A stretch of 64,000 nucleotides of DNA from Ruminococcus sp. (GCA_021199305.1 JAJQIH010000006.1:1-64000), one strand, 5' to 3'; numbered from the stretch's first letter, positions 53,105 through 62,401 are shown. The notes: generated from the sequence alone by a model not told the origin. Program-made: numbers and translations.

Positions 53105-54445
53105 ATGGCAATAAGCCCACAGGAGATGCTCAGAGAACAGTTTGTGAACAACAATCTGATAGACAAAAAGTATAACGACAAGTACGGCGTTAAAAGAGGA
53201 CTCAGAAATCCTGACGGTACTGGCGTAATGGCAGGCGTTACGAACATTTGTAATGTTCACGGCTATGTCATCAACGACGGCGAAAAGGAACCTGCAGAAG
53301 GTAAGCTTTTCTATCGAGGCTACGACGTTGAGGATATTGTTAAAAACGCTCGGGCTGAAAACCGCTTCGGCTTTGAAGAGGTAGTATTTTTGCTGCTTTT
53401 TGGAAATTTACCGACAAAGTCAGAGCTTGAAACCTTTAACAAGATAATCGAAGCGCAAAGGGAATTACCTAACGACTTTTTTGAGGATATGATTCTGAAA
53501 GCGCCTTCGAGAAATATTATGAATAAAATGGGAAGGTCGATTCTCGCTCTTTATTCGTATGATCCAAATCCTGAAGCGCAAACGCCTGATCACGAGCTTA
53601 ACACAGCTATTTCGATTATAGCAAAGCTTCCGAGAATTATGGTAAACGCTTATCAGGTTCAGCAGAGAAGCTTTTTAGGAAAAAGTATGTATATGCACCC
53701 GCTTATCGAGGGACAGAGCACAGCAGAAATGATTTTGTCAACTCTGCGGCCCGACAGGCAGTTTACAGACGAAGAGGCCAAGCTTCTGGATCTTCTTATG
53801 ATGCTTCACGCAGAGCACGGCGGAGGAAATAACTCAACCTTCAGCTGCAGAGTTCTTACCTCGTCGGGAACCGATCCTTATGCTGCGTATTCTGCGGCAA
53901 TCGGATCTCTTAAGGGTTCAAGACACGGCGGAGCCAATGCTAAGGTAAGGCAGATGCAGGAGTGCATAAAGGCCAATGTCAAAAACTGGAACGACGAGGG
54001 AGAGGTAGCAGACTTCCTTCGTAAAATCGTCAAAAAGGAAGCTAACGACGGCAGTGGAAAAATTTACGGTATGGGTCACGCAGTTTATACTCTTTCAGAT
54101 CCGAGAGCCGTAATTTTAAAGCAGAATGCTGAAAAGCTTGCAAAGGGAACCGAATACGAAGCTGAGTTTAATCTTCTGGAAATGATTGAAAGACTGACGC
54201 CTGTAATTTTAAAGGAAGCAGGCAAGGATAAGGTTATCTGCGCAAACGTCGATATGTATTCAGGCCTTGTGTACACAATGCTTAAAATTCCGCCGGATTT
54301 GTTTACGCCGCTGTTTGCAATTTCGAGAATGCCTGGCTGGTGCGCTCACAGATTTGAGGAAATGGTAACCGGAAACAGAATTATCCGTCCAGCATACAAA
54401 AGCGTCTTAAAGACAAAGGAATACATTCCGATGGATCAAAGATAG
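53105..54445 (+). CDS. gltA: Citrate synthase
   Basis: A 446-residue citrate synthase. GKLFYRGYDVEDIVKNAR is the early landmark, followed by the active-site histidines in LMMLHAEHGGGNNSTF and GSRHGGANAKVRQM, and the arginine-rich end MPGWCAHRFEEMVTGNRIIR. The length is typical of type I enzymes. It stands alone with a strong promoter and terminator. It probably makes 2-oxoglutarate precursors for glutamate, since no other TCA genes are in the window. Confidence 0.96.
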   Translation: MAISPQEMLREQFVNNNLIDKKYNDKYGVKRGLRNPDGTGVMAGVTNICNVHGYVINDGEKEPAEGKLFYRGYDVEDIVKNARAENRFGFEEVVFLLLFGNLPTKSELETFNKIIEAQRELPNDFFEDMILKAPSRNIMNKMGRSILALYSYDPNPEAQTPDHELNTAISIIAKLPRIMVNAYQVQQRSFLGKSMYMHPLIEGQSTAEMILSTLRPDRQFTDEEAKLLDLLMMLHAEHGGGNNSTFSCRVLTSSGTDPYAAYSAAIGSLKGSRHGGANAKVRQMQECIKANVKNWNDEGEVADFLRKIVKKEANDGSGKIYGMGHAVYTLSDPRAVILKQNAEKLAKGTEYEAEFNLLEMIERLTPVILKEAGKDKVICANVDMYSGLVYTMLKIPPDLFTPLFAISRMPGWCAHRFEEMVTGNRIIRPAYKSVLKTKEYIPMDQR

Positions 54446-54453
54446 AAATTCAA

Positions 54454-54487
54454 ATCCCCTGTACCACAAGTGGTGCAGGGGATTTTT
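54454..54487. terminator. Terminator between gltA and coaBC
   Basis: ATCCCCTG (54454-54461) pairs with CAGGGGAT (54476-54483), with an inner ACCAC/GTGGT stem, followed by TTTTTG. Confidence 0.92.
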
Positions 54488-54489
54488 GT

Positions 54490-55695
54490 TTACACGTTTT
54501 TATTTTCGTAAATTTCAATAAGTCGGTCGAGCAGCTTGCCTGCTGCCTGTTCTTTTGTCATCATTTCAAGCTCGGTTATGCGGTCCTTTTCAATAAGGGT
54601 CAGCTTATTGGTGTCGCCTTTAAAGCCTGCGCCCTCAACGCTGAGCGAATTTGCAGCAATCAGATCTGCATTTTTCGACAATAGTTTTTCCTTTGAATTT
54701 TCAACCAGATTGTTCGTTTCCATAGAAAATCCACACAGCACTTGTTTTTCCTGCTTTTGCTTTCCGAGCCAGCTTAAAATATCTGCCGTGCGTTTAAGAG
54801 AAATTTCCATTCCGTCGCCTTGCTTTTTGATTTTTTCATCACTTACATTTATCGGAGTGTAGTCTGCTACTGCCGCCGATTTTATAATTATGTCCATATC
54901 CATAAAGCTTTGCTTTACGACGTCAAACATATCCTGTGCGCTGACAACAGAAATTACCTTTACAAACGGTGGCGGTTGAATGCTGACGGGCCCGCTTACA
55001 AGCATAACCTCGGCACCTCTCAGCATAGCATTTCTTGCTATTGCGTAGCCCATTTTTCCGCTTGAATGGTTGGTTATAAACCGAACGGGGTCGATAGCCT
55101 CCTGAGTAGGCCCTGCTGTTACAAGAACCTTTCTGCCTGCCAAGTCGTGAGGAAAGGCGATTTCCCTTAAAATGTAGTCGAATAAAACCTCTTCAGACGG
55201 CATCTTGCCAACGCCGTTTGTGCCGCAGGCTAACCGACCTGAATCGGGCGAAATTACAGTAACGCCAACCTTTTCAAGCTTACGCAGGTTTTCCTGAACG
55301 GTAGGGTGCGTGAACATATTAGTGTTCATAGCAGGTGCTACAAGAACAGGACATTTCATTGCAAGATAGGTGGTTGTGAGCATATCGTCTGCAATTCCAT
55401 TCGCCATTTTTGCGATAACGTCTGCTGAAGCTGGCGCTACAAGACAAACGTCCGCCCTTTCAGCGATTGAAATGTGCGCTACGTGAAACTGAAAGTTTCT
55501 GTCGAAGGTATCTGTCATACATTTGTTGCCAGTCAGCGTTTCAAAGGTTATAGGGTTTATGAAATTTGCAGCGTTTTTTGTCATTATAACGTGTACGTCC
55601 GCCCCAGCCTTTACAAGCTTACTTGCAAGGCCGGCAATTTTATAAGCCGCTATGCTTGCTGTTACGCCAAGTACAACTGTTTTTCCCTTTAGCAT
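54490..55695 (-). CDS. coaBC: Bifunctional phosphopantothenoylcysteine decarboxylase / phosphopantothenate--cysteine ligase
   Basis: A 401-residue CoA enzyme. The N-terminal flavoprotein domain (CoaC) has VLGVTASIAAYKIAGLASK, the active-site histidine near FQFHVAHISIAE and the PAMNTNMF motif. The C-terminal ligase (CoaB) has GRKVLVTAGPTQEAIDPVRF and SSGKMGYAIARNA. It starts 2 bases after the panD stop, the last gene of the pan operon. Confidence 0.95.
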   Translation of the reverse strand: MLKGKTVVLGVTASIAAYKIAGLASKLVKAGADVHVIMTKNAANFINPITFETLTGNKCMTDTFDRNFQFHVAHISIAERADVCLVAPASADVIAKMANGIADDMLTTTYLAMKCPVLVAPAMNTNMFTHPTVQENLRKLEKVGVTVISPDSGRLACGTNGVGKMPSEEVLFDYILREIAFPHDLAGRKVLVTAGPTQEAIDPVRFITNHSSGKMGYAIARNAMLRGAEVMLVSGPVSIQPPPFVKVISVVSAQDMFDVVKQSFMDMDIIIKSAAVADYTPINVSDEKIKKQGDGMEISLKRTADILSWLGKQKQEKQVLCGFSMETNNLVENSKEKLLSKNADLIAANSLSVEGAGFKGDTNKLTLIEKDRITELEMMTKEQAAGKLLDRLIEIYENKNV

Positions 55696-55697
55696 TT

Positions 55698-56099
55698 TTA
55701 TTCCCTTTCCATATCCGATTGCAAAAGTCCGTGACGCTCGTATCTGGTGGTTTTGCTGATGCGGTTGTTCTCGTCGACAAATATAACGTTTGGCGAATGG
55801 CTTTTTGCCTCTTCAGGAGTCATATCAGCATAGCTCATAATTATAACCTTGTCGCCGACCGAAACCTTTCTGGCTGCCGCTCCGTTCAGGCAAATCAGGC
55901 CGCTGTCCTTTTCGCCAGCTATTACATAAGTTTCAAATCGGTTGCCATTGTCAATGTCAACTATCTGTACCTGCTCGTATTCTATAATTCCTGCGGCATT
56001 CATAAGCGTTTCGTCTATCGTTATGCTTCCGACGTAATTAAGCTCAGCCTGAGTTACTGTCGCTCTGTGAATTTTTCCATTAAGCATAGTAATTGTCAT
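55698..56099 (-). CDS. panD: Aspartate 1-decarboxylase
   Basis: A 133-residue pyruvoyl enzyme making beta-alanine. The self-cleavage site is the Gly-Ser in [15 protein letters not shown], and the arm [20 protein letters not shown] follows. It starts 3 bases after panC and ends 2 bases before coaBC. Confidence 0.96.
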   Translation of the reverse strand: MTITMLNGKIHRATVTQAELNYVGSITIDETLMNAAGIIEYEQVQIVDIDNGNRFETYVIAGEKDSGLICLNGAAARKVSVGDKVIIMSYADMTPEEAKSHSPNVIFVDENNRISKTTRYERHGLLQSDMERE

Positions 56100-56102
56100 A
56101 GC

Positions 56103-56948
56103 CTACACCTCGAAAATAAAGTTGTCAATCAGCCTTGTCCTTCCGATATAAACGGCAATCGCTACAAGGACAGGGCAATCTACCGTGTGATGAATTTCAA
56201 TACTGTCCCACTTAACCATTTCAACATAGTCAATTTTCGCAAGCGGCGACGAGAGAATAATTTCTTTCATCTGCTCTAATACCTCTTCTCCGTCACTTAT
56301 TCCGCTTTCAAGCATTTCCTTGCCCTTGAAAATTGCTTTGCTGAGAACCAGAGCAGCCTTCCGCTCTTCGTCAGAAAGATAGGTGTTTCGGGAGCTTTTC
56401 GCCAGGCCGTCAGCCTCACGTATTATAGGACAGCCTACAATCTCAACATTCATATTCAGATCCCGTACCATCCGACGAATGACAGCAAGCTGCTGAGCGT
56501 CCTTCTGTCCGAAGTAAGCCCTGTCTGGCATAGCTATGTTAAACAGCTTGTTGACAACTGTGCAAACTCCACGGAAATGGGTGGGTCTGCTTTTGCCGCA
56601 AAGCTCTTTTGTTACATTGTCCATATCGACAAAGGTCGAAAAATCGCCATCGTACATTTCATCAGCATCCGGGTGGAAAACAAGAGAAGCTTTTGCGTCT
56701 TCACAAAGACGGCAGTCAGCATCAAAATCTCTGGGATAGCTTTCCAAATCCTCCGTTGGCGCAAACTGAATAGGGTTTACAAAAACGCTGACAACAACTC
56801 TGTCGTTTTCCGAAACTGCTCTGTCGATAAGGCTTTTGTGACCCTCGTGAAGGTATCCCATTGTTGGCACAAGGCCAATGCTCAGACCCTCGCTTTTCCA
56901 GGCCTTAACCTGTCGCTTTACGCCCTCAACTGTATTTTCTATAATCAT
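56103..56948 (-). CDS. panC: Pantothenate synthetase
   Basis: A 282-residue ATP-dependent ligase joining pantoate and beta-alanine. GLVPTMGYLHEGHKSLI holds the HIGH-type motif, followed by VVSVFVNPIQFAPTEDLESY and YFGQKDAQQLAVIRRMV. AAAGGAAG lies upstream of the ATG at 56948, so the longer frame is not used. It is 23 bases after panB. Confidence 0.95.
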   Translation of the reverse strand: MIIENTVEGVKRQVKAWKSEGLSIGLVPTMGYLHEGHKSLIDRAVSENDRVVVSVFVNPIQFAPTEDLESYPRDFDADCRLCEDAKASLVFHPDADEMYDGDFSTFVDMDNVTKELCGKSRPTHFRGVCTVVNKLFNIAMPDRAYFGQKDAQQLAVIRRMVRDLNMNVEIVGCPIIREADGLAKSSRNTYLSDEERKAALVLSKAIFKGKEMLESGISDGEEVLEQMKEIILSSPLAKIDYVEMVKWDSIEIHHTVDCPVLVAIAVYIGRTRLIDNFIFEV

Positions 56949-56971
56949 TTCATTTCTTCCTTTCAAAATTT

Positions 56972-57799
56972 TCAGTATAGCTTTTCAATAGCTTCCGCGG
57001 AAATGTCATAGCTGTTTTCTTTAGCTGGGAAAACGCCTTCGCCGACCTCTCTGGTGTATTCCTTGAATGCGTTTGTCATTATCTCGCCGACATTGGCAAA
57101 CCTTTTTGCAAATTTTGGCGTGAAGTCGGAAAACATTCCAAGCATATCCTGATAGACGAGAATTTGTCCGTCACAGTCCTTGCCTGCGCCGATTCCTATT
57201 GTAGGAACGCTCAGCCGCTCGGTTAAAAGCTTTGAAAGCGCTGACGGAATACATTCAAACACTATGGCAAATACGCCTGCTTTTTCCAGTGCCAAAGCGT
57301 CCGAAAGAAGCTTTTTTGCTGTCGTTTCGTCCTTGCCCTGAACCTTATAGCCGCCGAATGCGTTGATAGACTGCGGAGTAAGACCCAAATGCCCCATTAC
57401 AGGTATTCCGGAAGCTACAATAGCGCTTACCTGTCCGACGATATTTTCGCCGCCCTCAAGCTTTACAGCGTTAGCTCTTGCTTCCTTCATCAGCCTTCCT
57501 GCGTTTACAACAGCGTCGTAAACAGAGGTCTGATAAGACATAAACGGCATATCGACTACTACCAACGCATTTTTAGCTCCTCTTGAAACAGCTGCACCGT
57601 GGTGTATCATATCCTCCATTGTGACAGAAACTGTATCTTCGTATCCCATCACAACATTGCCCAACGAATCCCCGACGAGGATTCCGTTTACACCTGCTTC
57701 GTCCATTAGCTTTGCGGTAGAGTAATCGTATGCCGTCAGCATAGATATTTTCTTTCCGTCCTCTTTCATTTTCTGAAAGGTTAAAACTGTATTTTTCAT
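56972..57799 (-). CDS. panB: 3-methyl-2-oxobutanoate hydroxymethyltransferase
   Basis: A 275-residue enzyme making ketopantoate. Landmarks are [43 protein letters not shown] and [20 protein letters not shown]. The ATG at 57799 follows GAGGAAGG; an upstream extension is rejected. It is the first gene of panB-panC-panD-coaBC, which carries out pantothenate synthesis and the next CoA steps. No ketopantoate reductase (panE) is adjacent. Confidence 0.95.
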   Translation of the reverse strand: MKNTVLTFQKMKEDGKKISMLTAYDYSTAKLMDEAGVNGILVGDSLGNVVMGYEDTVSVTMEDMIHHGAAVSRGAKNALVVVDMPFMSYQTSVYDAVVNAGRLMKEARANAVKLEGGENIVGQVSAIVASGIPVMGHLGLTPQSINAFGGYKVQGKDETTAKKLLSDALALEKAGVFAIVFECIPSALSKLLTERLSVPTIGIGAGKDCDGQILVYQDMLGMFSDFTPKFAKRFANVGEIMTNAFKEYTREVGEGVFPAKENSYDISAEAIEKLY

Positions 57800-58035
57800 T
57801 AAATCGCCTTCCTCTCTTCCCGAATTCAGCTTTTCAATGGATAGAAAAACCACAGAGTACGCCGCTTGGACGTACCGCCAATATTCGCCGGGAGAAGTCG
57901 GCGTATTTCACCTGCAAACCAAAGAGCATATATTTCTTACGGCAAAGGTCCATAGAAATCCAGAAGCCTGATTTTTAAAAGCTGCAGACAAAATTTGTAA
58001 AATATCGGTATAGTTTCATCGGGAATACTATCCGA
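57800..58035 (-). promoter_or_regulatory. Long structured leader of the pan operon
   Basis: About 235 bases lie between the predicted start and panB. On the minus strand TACGCCG and CGGCGTA can close a domain, with inner alternatives GCCG/CGGC and GTACG/CGTAC. ACCT-TT-GC can pair with GCAGGT (two bulged T). A pan motif RNA is known in leaders of panBCD operons in Firmicutes; whether this is one cannot be decided by eye. Confidence 0.45.
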
Positions 58036-58040
58036 AAGGT

Positions 58041-58069
58041 ATTTTAGCACACTATTTTTTGTGTGTCAA
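58041..58069 (-). promoter_or_regulatory. Promoter of the pan operon
   Basis: On the minus strand TTGACA (58069-58064), 17 bases, TAAAAT (58046-58041) with extended -10 TGC. Confidence 0.8.
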
Positions 58070-58080
58070 CCAAAACTTTC

Positions 58081-60333
58081 CTACTCCGCATTTTTAAGTG
58101 CTTCGCCAAGGGGTACACGAGCTATCTTTTTGCGCTGTAAAAGTGAAACAATAAAGTAGGTTATAAGTCCTATAGCTGCCATTTTCACATAAACTGTAGC
58201 TGATAGGTTGAGCGGAAACCAGCCTGTCATCTGGGTTTTCATCATATACGCAAAAAACAGCTTCATAAGATAGGTTGAAAGTGGAATAGTTCCGATAAGG
58301 CAGATTACTACAACAATCGTGGTAGCAGTTGTATAAAGCCTGTTTATCTCTCTGTTTGTGTAGCCGAGAATTTTCGTCATAGAAATCGAGCTGGCGTTTT
58401 TCTCGACAATTATTTTCGACAACAGGAATATAATCACCGCAAAAATTATAATCGCAAAAGCGTCTACCATATACATAAGATCTCCCATAGACACGTCAAG
58501 CTGCCTTGAAATCTTAGTAAGCTCCTGCTTGTCAATTACGGTAGCTATAAGGCTCTCGTCAATATCGTCTAAGCTTTCGTTTGAAAAATAGCCTGTGTAG
58601 TAGCCGTCCTCTAAGTCAAAGGTCGAAATGTAACTTTCGTTGTCCATAAATACAGCAAACGAGCTGGGGTATTTGTAAATTCCCGCAATTTTAAATTCGT
58701 AGCTGTCTTTTGAATATTTATCCGAAAGGGTTATGCTGTCGCCCTTTTTGTATGAATATTTTTCAGCCAGGCCGTCGCTTATATAAATTCCTTCGGCTGA
58801 AAAATCAGCGTCAATATATTCGCTGTCAGCGTCAATTCCGTAAACGGAAACCTCTTCGTTTTCATAACCTTCAAGCGTATTTTCAAGCGATTGCAGACTG
58901 AACTTTTCAGCACCCTCAACCTCTGTTTCAACTGGCGCTTTTAAGATGTATTGATACTCTGCTATCATATTGGAGGTTATGTCGTCCTGATAGTTGTCCA
59001 AAACATCGGGAAGACCAAGTCCGAATACCAGAAGTACGTTAGCAAAAATAATTCCGACAAGAAGCGTTATGTAGTTTGCTATATTCTGGAATATTATTCT
59101 TATTCTGAAGCGTGTAAAGATTGGAATCTTAGTGTTCAGCTTAAACGCTTTTTTGCGTTGATGCCTTTTAAGCTCGTGCCGCAAAAAGCTGAGAGGGGAG
59201 AGTGAAAGCTTTCTTGCGAGCACGCCAAGCGTTATTACAAGCATTATCGCAATCGGCACAACTGTTGTTTTTAAAAATGCCGAAGCACTCCAATGCGTAA
59301 CGTAAGTAGTCAGGCTATAGCTGTTGTAGTACATAGCGGCGCACATTACACGAAATATCGTGTAGCCTGAAATGTTTCCGACAACAGCGCTTATCAGCGT
59401 TACAATAATCGGCATAGCAAGGTAATGGCGGATAAGCTCCGCTTTAGTGTAGCCCGAAGCCCGAAGGGTGCCTATTGTGCCTGCTTCCTTGGTTATAGTG
59501 TTTGAAATTGTAACAGCAAACACAAACGCCATAATAGCTATCATTATGTACAAAAGCACAGCCATAATGGTAGCATCGCCGCTGGTGTCATCCCTCGCAT
59601 AATTTATAGCCTGATTCAAATATCTCGGCGTAAAGCTTACAAGCGGCGATATGCTGTTGATTTTTGTAAGAAGCTCGTCTGATACTTCCTTTTCCGCCGC
59701 TTCGTCCTCAGGCTCATTGTCGTAAAGCCACGAGTAGCTGTAGTGGTAGTTATCCTCGCCGAAGCTTTCAAGCTCCGCTTTTGTTACGACCGCTACCGAA
59801 AAAGCTGTGGCGTCAAACATCGTTTCTGAGTTGTCTGAAAATAAGCTGCTGTAATCCGACAGAGCGACAAAGCCAGTTACTTTCTTTTCTTTACCAGAAA
59901 TTACAATGCTGTCGCCGACAGAAATATCATTGTTGTTGCTAAAGGCTCTGTCGAGAGCTATTTCATCAAGCTTGTCAGGCATTTTGCCTTCCATAAGGCA
60001 GACTTTATTTACCTCTTCTCGAATTGCAAAAATGCGTATCGTCTTGTTGTCGTCTGTCTGCGCCTCAACGTAATTGTTGTTGTAAACTGTAATGGCGTTT
60101 TCTTCAATTTCGCTTATCTGCTCGTCGGTCAGCTCTGTATAGGTTTCAAAGTTTCCGTTTTCGATGTTGTACTTTTCATATCCTTCGTCAAACGAAGCGG
60201 AAATGCTTTCTGTGGCAACCAAAAAGCCTGAACTGAATCCGATAGTCAACGTCATCAGAATGAAAATTACTGCGTATTTTCCAAAATCGCTTTTGAGCTC
60301 TCTCGGCAAACGCTTTCTCAAAGGGCATTTCAT
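58081..60333 (-). CDS. FtsX-like ABC transporter permease
   Basis: A permease of about 750 residues of the MacB/FtsX superfamily. One N-terminal helix (YAVIFILMTLTIGFSSGFLV) precedes a large extracytoplasmic domain (about 50-240), a helix cluster (about 255-430), a second extracytoplasmic domain (about 460-620) and a final cluster with MTKILGYTNREINRLY, the FtsX signature. AGGGAGG supports the ATG at 60333. It is partnered by the ATPase 13 bases upstream. The family exports lipids, peptides or antimicrobials, so a detoxification role is plausible. Confidence 0.9.
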   Translation of the reverse strand: MKCPLRKRLPRELKSDFGKYAVIFILMTLTIGFSSGFLVATESISASFDEGYEKYNIENGNFETYTELTDEQISEIEENAITVYNNNYVEAQTDDNKTIRIFAIREEVNKVCLMEGKMPDKLDEIALDRAFSNNNDISVGDSIVISGKEKKVTGFVALSDYSSLFSDNSETMFDATAFSVAVVTKAELESFGEDNYHYSYSWLYDNEPEDEAAEKEVSDELLTKINSISPLVSFTPRYLNQAINYARDDTSGDATIMAVLLYIMIAIMAFVFAVTISNTITKEAGTIGTLRASGYTKAELIRHYLAMPIIVTLISAVVGNISGYTIFRVMCAAMYYNSYSLTTYVTHWSASAFLKTTVVPIAIMLVITLGVLARKLSLSPLSFLRHELKRHQRKKAFKLNTKIPIFTRFRIRIIFQNIANYITLLVGIIFANVLLVFGLGLPDVLDNYQDDITSNMIAEYQYILKAPVETEVEGAEKFSLQSLENTLEGYENEEVSVYGIDADSEYIDADFSAEGIYISDGLAEKYSYKKGDSITLSDKYSKDSYEFKIAGIYKYPSSFAVFMDNESYISTFDLEDGYYTGYFSNESLDDIDESLIATVIDKQELTKISRQLDVSMGDLMYMVDAFAIIIFAVIIFLLSKIIVEKNASSISMTKILGYTNREINRLYTTATTIVVVICLIGTIPLSTYLMKLFFAYMMKTQMTGWFPLNLSATVYVKMAAIGLITYFIVSLLQRKKIARVPLGEALKNAE

Positions 60334-60346
60334 ACAAAAACCTCCC

Positions 60347-61045
60347 TTACCATTCAAGCATTTCTGCTGAGATTTTTTGCTCGTTCAGGTAATTTTTCCG
60401 AACCGCTCCGTCACGAAGCTTAATAACTCTGTCAGCCATATTCTTTATAGCGTCGTTGTGAGTTACCATTATTACCGTGCTGCCGTACTTTTCGTTGATT
60501 TGCTGAATGAGTCCTAAAATCTCCTTTGAGGTTTTATAGTCGAGCGCTCCAGTCGGCTCATCGCAGAGCAAAATATCAGGATTTTTTACAATCGCTCTGC
60601 CAATAGCAGTTCTCTGCTGCTGACCGCCTGAAAGCTGGTTTGGAAGCTTGTGGCGATGCTCGTAAAGTCCTAAAGTTTTTAAAATGTCGTCAACGTCCAG
60701 CGGATTGTCGCTTAAATATGCGCCGACCTCGATATTTTCCTTGATGTTTAAGTTGGGAATCAGGTTGTACATCTGAAAAATATAACCCAAATGCTTTCTG
60801 CGGTAAAGGGTGAGATTTTTCTCACTCATATCCTTGATTTTGTCGCCGTTAATTGATACGTAACCCTCCTCAGCCGTTTCTATTCCGCCGAGAATATTTA
60901 AAAGGGTGGTTTTTCCTGAGCCTGACGGGCCGAGAAGGACGCACATCTCGCCCTTTTCAATTTCTGCGTCAATTCCTTTTAGAACCTGTATTCTGTTTTC
61001 GCCGTCGCCGTAAAACTTTTGCAGGTTGTGAATTTTTAAAAACAT
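60347..61045 (-). CDS. ABC transporter ATP-binding protein (LolD/SalX-type)
   Basis: A 232-residue ATPase. Walker A is GPSGSGKTTLLNILGG near residue 39, the signature is LSGGQQQRTAIGRAIV near 138, Walker B is ILLCDEPTGALDY, and the H-loop is VIMVTHNDAIK. The length is typical of MacB-type ATPases. GGGAGG precedes the ATG at 61045. First gene of an operon with the FtsX-like permease, behind two operator-like repeats. Confidence 0.93.
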   Translation of the reverse strand: MFLKIHNLQKFYGDGENRIQVLKGIDAEIEKGEMCVLLGPSGSGKTTLLNILGGIETAEEGYVSINGDKIKDMSEKNLTLYRRKHLGYIFQMYNLIPNLNIKENIEVGAYLSDNPLDVDDILKTLGLYEHRHKLPNQLSGGQQQRTAIGRAIVKNPDILLCDEPTGALDYKTSKEILGLIQQINEKYGSTVIMVTHNDAIKNMADRVIKLRDGAVRKNYLNEQKISAEMLEW

Positions 61046-61081
61046 ATTTTTTCCTCCCGAATATTATTTGCTTACAATCAA

Positions 61082-61097
61082 GTTAGCTTAAGCTAAC
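61082..61097. promoter_or_regulatory. Operator copy 1, GTTAGC-TTAA-GCTAAC
   Basis: A perfect 16-base palindrome in the leader of the ABC operon. It shares both 6-base arms and the 4-base spacing with copy 2, and the centres are 63 bases apart, six helical turns. Confidence 0.75.
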
Positions 61098-61144
61098 CGT
61101 AGCTTACAGCTTCACGTTGCAAAAAAAAACTGCCACAACTTGGA

Positions 61145-61160
61145 GTTAGCGGCAGCTAAC
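61145..61160. promoter_or_regulatory. Operator copy 2, GTTAGC-GGCA-GCTAAC
   Basis: It has the same arms as copy 1 and lies at the predicted transcription start (about 61161) of the minus-strand promoter, the usual place for a TetR- or MarR-type repressor. Confidence 0.75.
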
Positions 61161-61167
61161 CGACATA

Positions 61168-61196
61168 AGTATAGCACACGATCCATAATATGTCAA
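61168..61196 (-). promoter_or_regulatory. Promoter of the ABC exporter operon
   Basis: On the minus strand TTGACA (61196-61191), 17 bases, TATACT (61173-61168) with extended -10 TGC. This is a strong promoter, as expected of one held off by a repressor. Confidence 0.85.
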
Positions 61197-61316
61197 CACT
61201 TTTTTGAAAAATGGAATTTTTGAACAAATTGCTCAAAGAGAGCAGGCCGATTGCGTATATTCTGGAAGTTATTTTTGTAGGTTTTGTAGAAAATCTGTCA
61301 AAAAAAGATTTTTATA

Positions 61317-61345
61317 TTGCCAAGAGAAAAAAGTTGTGGTATACT
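61317..61345 (+). promoter_or_regulatory. Promoter of the Asn-Pro repeat membrane protein
   Basis: TTGCCA (61317-61322), 17 bases, TATACT (61340-61345) with extended -10 TGG. In the leader TCCAGTC (61373-61379) pairs with GACTGGA (61391-61397), partly covering the GGAGG ribosome site. Confidence 0.7.
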
Positions 61346-61415
61346 TATTTTGAAATAACAATTCCAGTCAGCATAAACGGCAAGGCAAAAGACTGGAGGA
61401 AGGGAAGTAAGTTAT

Positions 61416-62270
61416 ATGAATGAAAATCAGAATGTTCAGAATGTAAACGGCGCACAGCAGCCAAATAACGCTCAGCCGGTTCAGGGCGCGCCACAGCAAA
61501 ACCCAAATCCAAATATGTATCAGGGGTACCAGAATGTAAATCCAAATCAAAATCCTAATCCAAATCCTAACCCGAACCCGAACCCGAATATGTATCAGGG
61601 CTATCCACAGCAGAATCCAAACCCTAATATGTATTATCAGGCTCCTAAAAAGCCAGGAATTGACTTCGGCAAGGAGTTAGGAGAAACCTTTACAGATACT
61701 ATTGAAGTTTTCAAGGCTCCTGCAACCAACGCACCAAAGGTTGTCGCAAAGCAAAGCCTTGTCGCTTCATTAACTCTTACAATCATCTATGCGGTACTCA
61801 GAATTATTTTCGGAATGATCAACGTTGCAATTGTTCACAGCAATAGCAGTAGCGGCTTTTATTCCTACTACACAACAGCAGAAAAGGCAATTCATTTCTT
61901 AATGAGATTTTTCGTCGAGCTTCTGATTGCTGCAGCTACAGTTGCAATTATTGCGGCTCTTGTAATGGCGTGCGCAAGCCTTCTAAGCAAGACGAAGGTA
62001 TCGTTTGTCAAGTCGCTTTCAATCGCTTCGCTGTTTTTGATGCCAGTAATTCCAATGACGGTACTTGACTTCCTGTTCGGACTTGCAAGCACAGATTTTG
62101 GAAACCTGTTTATGTTAATAGGAAATATTTTAGGCTACTTCCTCGTAGCTTACGGCTTAAAGGCGGAGCTCAAGGACGACAACAAGCTTCCATATGCGAT
62201 TACAGCTATTTTCTTCTGCGTTAGCTTAGCACAGTGGCTGCTTTACCTGATTAACGGCTTGGTTTATTAA
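61416..62270 (+). CDS. Membrane protein with an N-terminal Asn-Pro repeat region, Yip1-like
   Basis: A 284-residue protein. The first about 78 residues are Asn/Gln/Pro-rich with NPNPNMYQGY repeated and a run of Asn-Pro pairs; the DNA uses several Asn and Pro codons. Five helices follow (about 110-284), including LTLTIIYAVLRIIFGMINVA and LLIAAATVAIIAALVMACAS. The layout (disordered polar tail, then Yip1-type helix bundle) is common in clostridial proteins of unknown function. GGAGGAAGGG precedes the ATG. Confidence 0.8.
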   Translation: MNENQNVQNVNGAQQPNNAQPVQGAPQQNPNPNMYQGYQNVNPNQNPNPNPNPNPNPNMYQGYPQQNPNPNMYYQAPKKPGIDFGKELGETFTDTIEVFKAPATNAPKVVAKQSLVASLTLTIIYAVLRIIFGMINVAIVHSNSSSGFYSYYTTAEKAIHFLMRFFVELLIAAATVAIIAALVMACASLLSKTKVSFVKSLSIASLFLMPVIPMTVLDFLFGLASTDFGNLFMLIGNILGYFLVAYGLKAELKDDNKLPYAITAIFFCVSLAQWLLYLINGLVY

Positions 62271-62296
62271 GATTACATTTTGAATTTACAACTTTC

Positions 62297-62326
62297 AGGT
62301 CCCTGAGTTTTTAGGCTCGGGGACCT
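62297..62326 (+). terminator. Hairpin after the Asn-Pro repeat protein gene
   Basis: AGGTCCCTGAG (62297-62307) pairs with CTCGGGGACCT (62316-62326), 11 pairs with one wobble. The T-run is delayed, so efficiency is uncertain. Confidence 0.6.
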
Positions 62327-62401
62327 GGTGTTTACGCTTCTTTTTTGTTATCCTCACGCATATACTTAATTACAAAAAAGCTATGCGAAAGAGGGGTCAA
62401 T

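Larger units (their letters stand above)
61046..61415. other. Divergent intergenic region with operators and two promoters
   Basis: It holds the leader and two GTTAGC repeats of the minus-strand ABC operon (61082-61196) and the plus-strand promoter and leader of the Asn-Pro repeat protein. An open frame at 61211-61423 crosses that promoter and has no ribosome site, so it is not called. Confidence 0.7.

Noticed and set aside
61211..61423. 70-residue plus-strand open frame
   Set aside because: It crosses the promoter and leader hairpin of the Asn-Pro repeat gene, has no ribosome site and an implausible composition.
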